The translations under genes were made by a program, and so were the position numbers. 64,000 nt of DNA, from NCBI GenBank assembly GCA_039029195.1, contig JBCCGR010000021.1:13048-77047 (forward strand). The letters run 5' to 3'. Below, piece after piece: positions 41,607-49,576 of this stretch. This stretch comes from JBCCGR01 sp039029195. Lineage in GTDB: Bacteria > Pseudomonadota > Alphaproteobacteria > Rhizobiales > Rhizobiaceae. The stretch's first letter is position 1. Each line of letters begins with the position of its first letter. Below the pieces are notes generated by a model that saw nothing but the letters and a program-made list of their open reading frames with translations, had not been told where the DNA came from and made no database searches.

Positions 41607-41833
41607 TGGGCCAGTATTTTCAACGAATGCGGATGGACTGGATTGCGGAGATGTTGCGCATCTACGGCTTCATAAACCGTGGGCATCTGGCCAAGAAATT
41701 CGAAATCTCCATACAGCAAGCCGCTAACGACTTCGCCGATTTCAAACGTCAAAATCCGAACGCGATGCACTTCTGCACGAAACGTAAAGCGTATCTGGCA
41801 ACCCCTCCAACCACAAAGAGCGGGGGAGAGTGA
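41606..41833 (+). CDS. Small HTH-like protein
   Basis: A 75-residue basic protein, MGQYFQRMRMDWIAEMLRIY followed by GFINRGHLAKKFEISIQQAA, a probable winged-helix fragment similar to the N-terminal HTH of WYL-type regulators. Phage early regulator or DNA-binding accessory is possible. Confidence 0.55.
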   Translation: MGQYFQRMRMDWIAEMLRIYGFINRGHLAKKFEISIQQAANDFADFKRQNPNAMHFCTKRKAYLATPPTTKSGGE

Positions 41834-42219
41834 TGGGTCTTACCACTTGCGATGATTATGCTGATGTTTTTCGGGTCTCCCGGCACAAGGCGGCGAAAGA
41901 ATATCGCTGCGGCGAATGCGGCGGATTCATCAGGCCGGGTGAACAATATCGGCGGGAATTCTTGGTCATATTTGGCGATGCGTATGACGGCCAGGTCTGC
42001 AACACCTGTGATGAATTGATTGTCCGATTTTTCGCCGCACTCCGGAAGATAGACATGGAAGATCTCACCTATGAGTTCGGTGAGCTATACGATGCAATTG
42101 TCGATCTTCGAAACGAATACGGCGCGACCGTAGAAGGCTTTAAGTACCCCTCCGCCGAGATCATTCAACTCCGACCGCACGTAGAGCGAAGCGATGCGCA
42201 AGATCGGAGCAGACAATGA
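41833..42219 (+). CDS. Zinc-ribbon-like phage protein
   Basis: A 128-residue protein with two CxxC pairs, YRCGECGGFIRPGEQYRR and CNTCDELIVRF, spaced like a zinc ribbon. The C-terminal half is helical. The tail RPHVERSDAQDRSRQ is hairpin copy 7. ATG 41833 has GGGGGAG upstream and overlaps the preceding stop. Confidence 0.6.
   Translation: MGLTTCDDYADVFRVSRHKAAKEYRCGECGGFIRPGEQYRREFLVIFGDAYDGQVCNTCDELIVRFFAALRKIDMEDLTYEFGELYDAIVDLRNEYGATVEGFKYPSAEIIQLRPHVERSDAQDRSRQ
42169..42209 (+). repeat. Covarying hairpin element, copy 7
   Basis: CTCCGA (42169-42174) pairs with TCGGAG (42204-42209), with one mismatch before the constant GCACG. The centre TAGAGCGAAGCGATG keeps the tandem G.A pairs and GAA loop but changes the closing T-A pair to A-T. 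GGAG of the right arm is the ribosome binding site of the gene at 42216. Confidence 0.85.
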
Positions 42220-42464
42220 CCGCGTTCTATCTCATCCTCCGGTTTGTCACGTTCCTGGCTTTCTACCTGGTCTTTGCCTATGTGCTCGGCGCGCCGCTGC
42301 ATGACGGGCTGGCGCTTGATGTAACCCGAACCAATTGGGCCGATATGTCGGTCTGGTTCGTCTGGTTTTTCTCACCCTTGTTGTGGTTTGGCCTGCTCGG
42401 GGTGGCGATCATGGGAATTGCTATCGCCGTCGGACTCGCCATCAAGCTGTGGAAGGCGAGATGA
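42216..42464 (+). CDS. Small membrane protein
   Basis: An 82-residue protein with two strong membrane helices (LILRFVTFLAFYLVFAYVLG and PLLWFGLLGVAIMGIAIAVG). Unknown function. ATGA overlap with the preceding gene; ribosome binding site lies in hairpin copy 7. Confidence 0.55.
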   Translation: MTAFYLILRFVTFLAFYLVFAYVLGAPLHDGLALDVTRTNWADMSVWFVWFFSPLLWFGLLGVAIMGIAIAVGLAIKLWKAR

Positions 42465-42730
42465 CAAGACCAACACCACAAACCTGTGAATGGTGCATGC
42501 AACCCTTTGTCGGCTCCGATGCGCTTGGCAAGCCTTGCGATGAGTGTCGGGCGAAATACGGCCTCAAAGTGCTGGGCGTCGGTCGTGACGCTGAAAATGC
42601 ACAAGCCCTTTCCGTTGTGTTCAACCGCGAGCTTACGAACGAAGAACTGCGCGCGATTCATGATTGGCTGCGCACGGCAGCGACATGTCTCACACCGCCG
42701 AAGCCTTTTGAGATCCGGGGTAAGGTATGA
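42461..42730 (+). CDS. Small zinc-finger-like protein
   Basis: An 89-residue protein starting MTRPTPQTCEWCMQPFVGSD with CEWC and CDEC pairs that can bind zinc, followed by a helical domain (NRELTNEELRAIHDWLRTAA). Four-base overlaps with both neighbours. Function unknown. Confidence 0.55.
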   Translation: MTRPTPQTCEWCMQPFVGSDALGKPCDECRAKYGLKVLGVGRDAENAQALSVVFNRELTNEELRAIHDWLRTAATCLTPPKPFEIRGKV

Positions 42731-43593
42731 CCGCGCCCCGCCGACCCGTTCTGCGTTGGCATGGGGGCAAGTGGGTGCTTGCCCCGTGGATCATCTCGCA
42801 CTTTCCCGAGCATCGGATCTATGTGGAGCCGTTTGGCGGGGCGGCGAGCGTGTTGCTGCGCAAAGAGCGCTGCGACGCCGAAGTCTACAACGATCTGGAT
42901 GGTTCGGTCGTGGACCTGTTTCGTGTACTGCAGAACACCGACCAGGCCGACCGGCTGATGGAACTGTTACGGATCACGCCCTTTGCCCGCGCCGAGTTCA
43001 CCCGCGCCTTTGAGCCGACCGAATGTCCGGTTGAACAAGCGCGGCGGCTGATCATCCGGTCATTCATGGGCTTTGGGTCTGATGGGGCGCACAATCAAAC
43101 AACGGGGTTTCGTGCCAACTCAAATCGCTCCGGATCCACGCCGGCGCATGATTGGGCGAACTATCCGGATGCCCTTGATCGGGTGGTGAAGCGGATGCGC
43201 GGCGTGATTGTTGAAAGCCGCCCGGCCGCACAGGTGATGACGGCACATGACGGATTTGACGTGCTGCACTATGTGGACCCGCCCTATGTGCATGAAACCC
43301 GCGATGTAACGACGGGCAGCAACCGTGCTCCAAGGCACCAATATGCCCATGAACTGACGCTTGAAGACCATGAGGCGCTGCTGCTGACCCTGAAGGGGTT
43401 GGACGGCATGGTGGTGCTCTCCGGCTATCCGCACCCGCTTTATGACGATCTGTTGCCCGACTGGAAGCGGGTGGAAAAGGAAGCGCTGGCCGACGGTGCC
43501 CGCAAGCGCACCGAGGTGCTTTGGATCAACCCGGCCTGTGCCGACGCGCTGGAGCGCGAGGTCCTGCCGATGTTTGCAGGAGTGACGGGATGA
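42727..43593 (+). CDS. Dam-like D12-class adenine DNA methyltransferase
   Basis: The 288-residue enzyme has the D12 layout: N-terminal VLRWHGGKWVLAPWIISHFP (AdoMet motif region), YVEPFGGAASVLLRKE (motif I, PFxGxG), YNDLDGSVVDLF, and catalytic DPPY in VLHYVDPPYVHETR near residue 183. Such phage enzymes often methylate GATC or related sites to escape restriction. No nuclease partner is present. It lies directly upstream of the replication initiator-like gene with a four-base overlap. Confidence 0.85.
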   Translation: MTAPRRPVLRWHGGKWVLAPWIISHFPEHRIYVEPFGGAASVLLRKERCDAEVYNDLDGSVVDLFRVLQNTDQADRLMELLRITPFARAEFTRAFEPTECPVEQARRLIIRSFMGFGSDGAHNQTTGFRANSNRSGSTPAHDWANYPDALDRVVKRMRGVIVESRPAAQVMTAHDGFDVLHYVDPPYVHETRDVTTGSNRAPRHQYAHELTLEDHEALLLTLKGLDGMVVLSGYPHPLYDDLLPDWKRVEKEALADGARKRTEVLWINPACADALEREVLPMFAGVTG

Positions 43594-44825
43594 GCCACGT
43601 CGCCACCACATGGGCGATTCAGCAGCGGGGATTGAAGCCCGCAACCAAGCTGGTGCTTTGGCATCTGGCGGACTGTCACAACCGCCACACGGGCCGCTGT
43701 GATCCCTCGCAATCAAGGCTTGCCGAAGAGTGCGAGATGAGCCGCTCTTCGCTGAATGTGCATCTGGATCTGCTGGAGGAAAGAGGTTTCATCTCGCGCA
43801 TTCGCCGGCGTGATTCGAACAGCAATCGAAAGAAGCGCACGCAATATCGACTGGCCTTTTCTGAACGCGAAACCGGGGCAGAATCGGACGGTGAAACAGC
43901 CGAAAACCCATGTCCAGAAACCGGACATGGAGCGGCAAATTCCATGTCCGGAAAAGCGCAAAAGCCATGTCCGGAAAATGGCGATTTCCATGTCCAGAAT
44001 CCGGACAGGAACCTTGGAATAGAACCCGGAATAGAACCCGGAACTGAGAGAGAGGGCGCGCGCGAGCGCGCGGATGATCAATCTGATTTGAAAAAATCTG
44101 GATCGCACGTTGAGCAAAGCGAAGCGCGAGATCCAGATCACGAGAAACCCGAACCTCACCCGCTCACCGACCCGAAAAAATCGGAAGGGGCGTTTTACCG
44201 GGCGTTCAAGGCCTATCCGCGATTTGATGTTGCACCAAAAGGCCCGATGCTGGCCGCGTGGGCCAAGCGACCGACAGACGAACGCGCCATGATCACGGCT
44301 GAACGGGTGGCCGCCTATGTGGCCCTGTGTCGAACAGAAAAGGTGAACCATCCACCGGCAATTTCCACCGTTCTGGATGAACGTCTGCTGTTCACCGATG
44401 CGGTGGAGGCGCGGATTGCCGGCGAAAAGGCGCCAGCGGAGACCGTGGTTCTGAAACCGTTCGGATCGGGCTGGATGGCGCACCGGCTGGCGCTGTTGGC
44501 GCGAGGGCCAACGGGTACATGGCGACCGACCCGGTTGCAGCAGCTCCTGATCGCCGATGGCAAGGGTCATGCGGTGACGGGCGACCGGGCGCGGGCCGAA
44601 CACCCTGCCGTTGCCCGGCTGGATGAGTTTGCCGGTGAGGGCAAGGGCGTGCCGGTGCCACGGGCCGCTGTGCCCGACGTGGAAGGGCGCTTCACACCGC
44701 ACGGGCCGGGATCAGACCATTTCGAGGCATGGCACGCGCACCATGTGGCCAAGGGCTGGCCGTGGCCGCACCTGCCAGCGGGTGTGGCGGTGATGTGGCT
44801 GCCGAAGGATTTGCCGAATGAGTGA
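43590..44825 (+). CDS. Phage replication initiator-like protein with internal iterons
   Basis: A 411-residue protein. The N-terminal winged helix (TTWAIQQRGLKPATKLVLWH, SQSRLAEECEMSRSSLNVHL, EERGFISRIRRRDSNSN) is that of helix-turn-helix replication proteins. The middle (about residues 105-205) is low-complexity and encoded by repeats, and the C-terminal part (AFKAYPRFDVAPKGPMLAAW) resembles phage/GTA-type proteins with RepO-like neighbours. By analogy with lambda O, the DNA repeats inside the gene may be the origin. No helicase or loader gene follows, so host DnaB/DciA would be used. Confidence 0.65.
   Translation: MSHVATTWAIQQRGLKPATKLVLWHLADCHNRHTGRCDPSQSRLAEECEMSRSSLNVHLDLLEERGFISRIRRRDSNSNRKKRTQYRLAFSERETGAESDGETAENPCPETGHGAANSMSGKAQKPCPENGDFHVQNPDRNLGIEPGIEPGTEREGARERADDQSDLKKSGSHVEQSEARDPDHEKPEPHPLTDPKKSEGAFYRAFKAYPRFDVAPKGPMLAAWAKRPTDERAMITAERVAAYVALCRTEKVNHPPAISTVLDERLLFTDAVEARIAGEKAPAETVVLKPFGSGWMAHRLALLARGPTGTWRPTRLQQLLIADGKGHAVTGDRARAEHPAVARLDEFAGEGKGVPVPRAAVPDVEGRFTPHGPGSDHFEAWHAHHVAKGWPWPHLPAGVAVMWLPKDLPNE
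43908..44008 (+). repeat. Iteron cluster inside the initiator gene (candidate replication origin)
   Basis: Four CCATGTCC repeats start at 43908, 43942, 43965 and 43988, each followed by (A/G)GAA. The first and last continue into an inverted copy (GGACATGG ending 43930; GGACAGG ending 44008). Downstream are two direct GAATAGAACCCG repeats (about 44017-44041) and a CGCGCG hairpin near 44060. Repeats inside an initiator gene followed by a structured or melted region is the lambda-ori arrangement. Confidence 0.6.
44096..44138 (+). repeat. Covarying hairpin element, copy 8
   Basis: ATCTGGATC (44096-44104) pairs perfectly with GATCCAGAT (44130-44138). Constant GCACG, near-constant CGCGA, centre TTGAGCAAAGCGAAG with tandem G.A and AAA loop. 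In frame (SHVEQSEARD) inside the initiator-like gene, just after the iterons. Confidence 0.8.
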
Positions 44826-45498
44826 CTGGCGTAAACCGGGAACCAAAGTTCCCACGCATGTGCAGGTGGATTTGGATGATGCTGCTCGCGCGTGGCGGAT
44901 GAACATCGCTCACCTGAAGGCTGCGGGCCGTGACATGACCGCTTTTGATCAGGCAGCGGCCCGGTGGCTGATCCTGACCGTTGAACCCAATCGTGATGCT
45001 GCCGTGGTCGATTCGCTGAAAGCGTACAACATCGAGTTTTGGCAGCCCATGCGCTATGATTGGGTGCGCACGGCAAACCGCCGGTGCCGTCGCCGCCGCG
45101 ATTATTCACAGGTTCCTGCACTTCCCGGATATGTGTTTGTGAGGATCTTTCCCAGCCCACAGGCGTGGTATGGGCTGACCTCGATCGAGCATGTGACCGG
45201 CACGGTGAGCACTATTGTTGGAGATGATGCAAAGCCGGTGATGTTTACAGACAGGTGGATTGGCCGGTTCAAAGAAATCATGACCTTTCAACGGGATGAG
45301 CCGCATGAGGCGGCTGCCTTGCGGGCCGGTGACATCGTGCGAATCGTAACCGGATGGCTGGAGGGGCGGATCGCGACCGTGACCAAGGATGTGCCCGCCG
45401 GAGACGCTGCAAAGCAGATTGTTCCGCTACTGGTGGACGGGATGGGCGGCCAGGTGCCCGCCAAAATTTCGCTTGCGGATGTCCGCAAAGACGATTAG
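44818..45498 (+). CDS. NusG/RfaH-like transcription antitermination protein
   Basis: A 226-residue protein. After a 45-residue N-terminal extension comes an NGN domain (WLILTVEPNRDAAVVDSLKA, YNIEFWQPMRYDWVR, VPALPGYVFVRIFPS) and a KOW segment (LRAGDIVRIVTGWLEGRIAT). NusG paralogues bind RNA polymerase and change pausing or termination. Placed last in the early operon and directly before the packaging genes, it is a good candidate for the switch to late transcription. AAGGA lies eight bases upstream of the ATG. The 132 bp after it (45499-45630) hold no gene and could carry the late promoter or a polymerase-loading site. Confidence 0.8.
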   Translation: MSDWRKPGTKVPTHVQVDLDDAARAWRMNIAHLKAAGRDMTAFDQAAARWLILTVEPNRDAAVVDSLKAYNIEFWQPMRYDWVRTANRRCRRRRDYSQVPALPGYVFVRIFPSPQAWYGLTSIEHVTGTVSTIVGDDAKPVMFTDRWIGRFKEIMTFQRDEPHEAAALRAGDIVRIVTGWLEGRIATVTKDVPAGDAAKQIVPLLVDGMGGQVPAKISLADVRKDD

Positions 45499-45630
45499 GG
45501 GCGAAAAGACAGTGTAACGGCCACTCACCGGATCCCTGCAAGCCTTCGACCCAAGTTTAGATTGATGGTCGTGTGAGAGCGGATAGTCAGCCAGGCGGTG
45601 ACCCGAGAAGACGCAAGCGGCAGGTGTCGC

Positions 45631-45996
45631 ATGGGAGCGTTCTTCGCGAAGGGAAAGATGTGGCTGGAACTTTCAAGGGAAATGAGATTGGCGCTTCGGG
45701 CTGTGGCCTCCAGATTGGCAACCGTGCCAACGCGACTGCGTGTGCCGCCGAAGAAAGCGGAGCGCTTCTATCAGTCAAAGGAATGGCGGGCGCTGGTGGC
45801 GCGCGTCAATCGCGAGCGTGGCAGTCGGTGTCAGGTGCCGGGCTGCGGTTCAACCAAGCGTGTGATTGCTGATCACATCATCGAACGCAAGGACGGTGGC
45901 GCAGAGTTGGACCCGGCGAACATCCAGTTGCTTTGCCAGTCCTGCCACAACGCCAAGACAGCCAAGGCAAAGAGGGCGCGTGTCTCAGGCCGGTAG
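45631..45996 (+). CDS. HNH endonuclease
   Basis: The 121-residue protein has the zinc-bound HNH motif: RGSRCQVPGCGSTKRVIADH, IIERKDGGAELDPANIQLLC and QSCHNAKT (two CxxC-type pairs, catalytic His in ADHI, Asn in ANIQ, terminal His in CHN). Next to terminase genes in HK97-type phages, HNH proteins assist packaging cleavage. The start is uncertain: ATG 45631 (with AGGTG upstream), 45658 and 45682 are possible. Confidence 0.85.
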   Translation: MGAFFAKGKMWLELSREMRLALRAVASRLATVPTRLRVPPKKAERFYQSKEWRALVARVNRERGSRCQVPGCGSTKRVIADHIIERKDGGAELDPANIQLLCQSCHNAKTAKAKRARVSGR

Positions 45997-46072
45997 GGGG
46001 GGTGTAAATCTCTCCCAGGCATGGCCGATGGAGACCGGGGTCGCTCTCATTCGGAGATTTTTTTCAGGTCAG

Positions 46073-46549
46073 ATGGATATTTCGAGTTTGGATTACGAGT
46101 TTGACCTGTTCGGGCAACCGATTGCTGAGCCGGAAGACGGGCGCGGCAGGCCTGCTCACGAGCCGACCGAAGAAATGTTTAATAAGATCAGCCGGTTAAA
46201 GGCTGCGGGAATGACGCATGAGCAGATCGCCCAAGCCGTTCAGCTTTCGGAGAACACGGTTCGGAAATATTATTTGAGGGCGCTGGAAAACGGGGCTGCG
46301 CTGGCGAAGGCTGAGTTGATTGGCCACCTTTGGGAGTCTGCCGAGCGTGGTGTGGTTGGCGCTATCCGGACGCTCCGCGAAATTCTTGATGCAGGCGAGG
46401 CCGCCCCGCCGATGCCCAAGGGCGGATCGGCCCTTACGCCGGAAAAAGTCGAGAAGTTGGGAAAGAAGGCCCAACTCATCGAGGACGCCAAAAACGTTCC
46501 CGAAGACTGGGATCGTCTGCTCAACAAAGACAGTTCACCCGTTAACTGA
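46073..46549 (+). CDS. Terminase small subunit-like protein
   Basis: The 158-residue protein has a helix-turn-helix (ISRLKAAGMTHEQIAQAVQL, SENTVRKYYLRALENGAALA) and a C-terminal helical region, and lies directly upstream of the large terminase. It is expected to recognise the packaging site on phage DNA. ATG 46073 with AGGTC upstream is chosen; the frame is open further upstream into the HNH gene region. Confidence 0.7.
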   Translation: MDISSLDYEFDLFGQPIAEPEDGRGRPAHEPTEEMFNKISRLKAAGMTHEQIAQAVQLSENTVRKYYLRALENGAALAKAELIGHLWESAERGVVGAIRTLREILDAGEAAPPMPKGGSALTPEKVEKLGKKAQLIEDAKNVPEDWDRLLNKDSSPVN

Positions 46550-46552
46550 TCC

Positions 46553-48283
46553 ATGTGGACCTTCGCAAATCCTGATTGGGTGGCCGCTCTGAAGGGTGGC
46601 TATTCGCTGCTGCCAGATCTGCCACTTGATGAGACTGAAGCAAAACGAGCGATCGGGATATTCAACAAGCTTCATCTTCCGGATGTTCCGGGTCAGCCAC
46701 AGATGGTTGAGGCGGCGGGTGACTGGTTCCGGGATATCGTCGCCGCGCTGTTTGGTTCTTTGGACGATGCGGGCGTTCGACGTGTCCAGGAACTGTTTGC
46801 CCTGGTTCCCAAAAAGAACTCCAAAACGACCGGCGGGGCCGGCATCATGATAACCGCGCTGTTGATGAATGAGCGCCCGCGCGCTGAATTTCTGCTGGTC
46901 GGGCCAACACAGGAAATTGCGGATCTGGCGCTTCAGCAATGCATCGGGATGATTGATGCTGACACCTACTTGCAAAAGCGCTTTCAGGTGCAGGAGCACA
47001 AGAAGGCGATTATCGACCGATTCAACAAGTCGACGCTTAAGATCAAAACCTTCGACATGAAGGTGATGACCGGTGCCAAGCCCGTGGGGGTGCTGGTCGA
47101 CGAAGTTCACATCCTGTCCAAAATTCGAGGGGCGGCAAATGTCATTGGTCAGATCCGCGGCGGATTTCTGCCACGCCCTGAAGGGTTCCTTTTGATGATC
47201 ACGACGCAAAGTGATGAGCCGCCTGCAGGTGTGTTCAAAAAGGAACTGGATTTTGCGCGCGCCGTGAGGGACGGGCGCATCACTGGCGAGGCGGCCACGG
47301 TGTTGCCGTTGCTCTATGAATTTCCGGAAGAGATGCAGACCGGCCAGAAGAAACTTCCCAACGGCAAGGTGATCAAATTGCCGGAAAATCAGACCTGGCG
47401 GAATATGGAGCATTGGCCGCTCGTAACGCCCAATCTGGGATTGTCGATCACCGAGGACGGTCTTCGGAAGCTGTTTTTCAAGGCCGAAGCCAAGGGCGAA
47501 GAAGAGCTGCGCCGGTTCGCGTCTCAGCATCTGAATGTTCAGATCGGGCTTGGTCTTCACTCTGACCGGTGGCGCGGTGCTGATTATTGGGAGAGTGCAG
47601 CGGACAGTTCGATCACACTTGAAACCTTGATTGAGCGCTGTGAAGTGATCGTGGGCGGGATTGATGGCGGCGGCCTTGATGACCTGCTCGGGCTAACGTT
47701 GATTGGCCGGTGCCGGGACACTCGCGACTGGCTTACCTGGTCGCGTGCATGGGTTGCTCGAAGCCTGTTGGATCTGCGCCCCGAAATCGCATCGCAGCTT
47801 GAAGACTACAATCGCGATGGTGATCTGATTTTCATTGAGGATGCTGTTCAGGACATCCGCGAAGTGGCGGATTGTGTGGAGCAGGTGCTTGATGCAGGTC
47901 TGTTGCCAGATGAAGCTGCGCTTGGCCTCGACCCGGTTGGTGTGACTGCCATCGTTGATGAGCTGCAGCTCCGTGGCGTAGATGAAAAGCAGGCGGTCGC
48001 GGTTCCGCAAGGCTATCGATTGACCGGTGCAATTCACTCGACCGAGCGGGCCTTGAAGGATGGCACGATGTGGCATGCCGACCAGGCGCTCATGGCGTTC
48101 TGTGTGAGCAACGCCAAAGCTGAGCAGCGCGGCAATGCGACCCTGATCACCAAGGAAACGGCAGGGCGCGCAAAGATTGACCCGCTTGTGGCGCTGTTCA
48201 ATGCTGCCCAGCTCATGGGGCGAAATCCGTTGGTTGCCTCAACCGTATCGCTATATGCGACCGAGTCGGTTTTGGTGGTTTAG
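46553..48283 (+). CDS. terL: Terminase large subunit
   Basis: The 576-residue protein is of the Terminase_1 type. The ATPase has a Walker-A-like VPKKNSKTTGGAGI near residue 86 and Walker B VGVLVDEVHIL near residue 180; the nuclease domain follows with GGIDGGGLDDLLGLTLIGR (metal-binding Asp residues) near residue 370. It translocates DNA into the prohead and cuts the concatemer. It starts 3 bp after the small subunit gene. Confidence 0.92.
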   Translation: MWTFANPDWVAALKGGYSLLPDLPLDETEAKRAIGIFNKLHLPDVPGQPQMVEAAGDWFRDIVAALFGSLDDAGVRRVQELFALVPKKNSKTTGGAGIMITALLMNERPRAEFLLVGPTQEIADLALQQCIGMIDADTYLQKRFQVQEHKKAIIDRFNKSTLKIKTFDMKVMTGAKPVGVLVDEVHILSKIRGAANVIGQIRGGFLPRPEGFLLMITTQSDEPPAGVFKKELDFARAVRDGRITGEAATVLPLLYEFPEEMQTGQKKLPNGKVIKLPENQTWRNMEHWPLVTPNLGLSITEDGLRKLFFKAEAKGEEELRRFASQHLNVQIGLGLHSDRWRGADYWESAADSSITLETLIERCEVIVGGIDGGGLDDLLGLTLIGRCRDTRDWLTWSRAWVARSLLDLRPEIASQLEDYNRDGDLIFIEDAVQDIREVADCVEQVLDAGLLPDEAALGLDPVGVTAIVDELQLRGVDEKQAVAVPQGYRLTGAIHSTERALKDGTMWHADQALMAFCVSNAKAEQRGNATLITKETAGRAKIDPLVALFNAAQLMGRNPLVASTVSLYATESVLVV

Positions 48284-48295
48284 CGGGAGCTAGAC

Positions 48296-49576
48296 GTGTC
48301 ATTCTGGGCAAAAATGTTTGGCGTGCGAAACCCGCCGCATGCAATGCCATCGGCTTCGGTTCAATCTTCGACCGGTGGCACCGTCATTGCAACACCTCAG
48401 GATTTGGAAGCCGCACTGCGTGACGGTGATGTATCTGACTCTGGTCAGCAAGTCACACCGGATAAGGCGATGCGAGTGGCGGCTGTCTATGCGTGTGTGA
48501 GAATCATATCTGGAGCGATTGCAACGCTGCCGTTCCAGATCAAACGCCGGGTTGATGATCGTACCCGCGAAAGTGTTACGGATATTGAGATTTGGCGGGT
48601 CATTTCCCGTGAGCCGAACAAATGGCAAACGCCGTCACAGTTTCGTCGCATGTTGCAGGCGCATCTGCTTTTGCGTGGCAACGGCTATGCAGCAATAACC
48701 CGGTCGGGGAATCGAATCCTTGAACTTATCCCACTCCACCCGGATCGGGTGGAGCTGCGTCAGAAAGACGATTTGTCACTTGAATATCTGTGGACCCGCC
48801 CAAACGGTGGTCGGGTGATTTTCAAACAATCCGATGTGTTCCATTTGGTTGGATTGACGCTCGATGGTGTTCGGGGCGTGACCCCGATCACGTATGCGCG
48901 CGAGACAATCGGACTGTCGTTGGCGCAGGAAAGGCACGGCGCGGTTCAATTCAAAAATGGCCTCAATGTAGGCGGGACACTCACGACGGAGAAACATCTG
49001 GGGCCTGAGGGGCGCGAGAACATCAGAGCCGCAATGGATGAATACCGCAGTGATGGCGATCGCGCGGGCAAATGGATGGTTCTGGAAGACGGACTAAAGG
49101 CGGAAGGGATGTCCATAACCGCTGAAGATGCTCAGTGGATCGAAAGCCGAAAATTCACCCGATCTGATATCGCGATGTTCTTTGGCGTTCCGCCGCACAT
49201 GATTGGCGATACCGAGAAAAGCACGTCCTGGGGATCTGGCATTGAGCAACAGTCAATCGGTTTTGTTGCCTATACGCTCGAAGACCATCTGACGATGTGG
49301 GAAGAAGCTAGCAATCGCGACCTGCTGCCTGATGGTGATGCCGACGCCGGTACATACTTTCGATTTAATCGCGCTGCGTTGGTTAAAGGTGACATCAAGA
49401 CCCGATGGGAAACGCACGTCAAGGCTATGCAATGGGGCGCGCTTAGTCCGAATGAGGTCAGGGCGCTTGAAGATATGAACCCACGTGAAGGTGGCGACAT
49501 CTATTACGATCCGCCAAACACAGCGGGCGACAAAACCTACACAGGAGATGGTGATGAGCCTCCGAAAACTCCCTGA
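48296..49576 (+). CDS. Portal protein (HK97 family)
   Basis: The 426-residue protein has the HK97-portal features: VAAVYACVRIISGAIATLPF in the N-terminal region, ELIPLHPDRVELRQ, DVFHLVGLTLDGVRGVTPI and FGVPPHMIGDTEKSTSWGSG. It forms the dodecameric ring through which DNA enters. Translation starts at GTG 48296 with GGGAG upstream. Its 3' end overlaps the protease gene by 23 bp. Confidence 0.93.
   Translation: MSFWAKMFGVRNPPHAMPSASVQSSTGGTVIATPQDLEAALRDGDVSDSGQQVTPDKAMRVAAVYACVRIISGAIATLPFQIKRRVDDRTRESVTDIEIWRVISREPNKWQTPSQFRRMLQAHLLLRGNGYAAITRSGNRILELIPLHPDRVELRQKDDLSLEYLWTRPNGGRVIFKQSDVFHLVGLTLDGVRGVTPITYARETIGLSLAQERHGAVQFKNGLNVGGTLTTEKHLGPEGRENIRAAMDEYRSDGDRAGKWMVLEDGLKAEGMSITAEDAQWIESRKFTRSDIAMFFGVPPHMIGDTEKSTSWGSGIEQQSIGFVAYTLEDHLTMWEEASNRDLLPDGDADAGTYFRFNRAALVKGDIKTRWETHVKAMQWGALSPNEVRALEDMNPREGGDIYYDPPNTAGDKTYTGDGDEPPKTP

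Noticed and set aside
43908..44008. CRISPR array
   Set aside because: The four CCATGTCC repeats are short, partly inverted and within a coding gene; they fit iterons, not CRISPR repeats with spacers.
29632..44138. Interpretation of the hairpin elements as intrinsic terminators
   Set aside because: They lie inside reading frames, lack T tracts and would interrupt a continuous operon.
46535..47560. 341-codon minus-strand frame opposite terL
   Set aside because: Shadow of the terminase gene.
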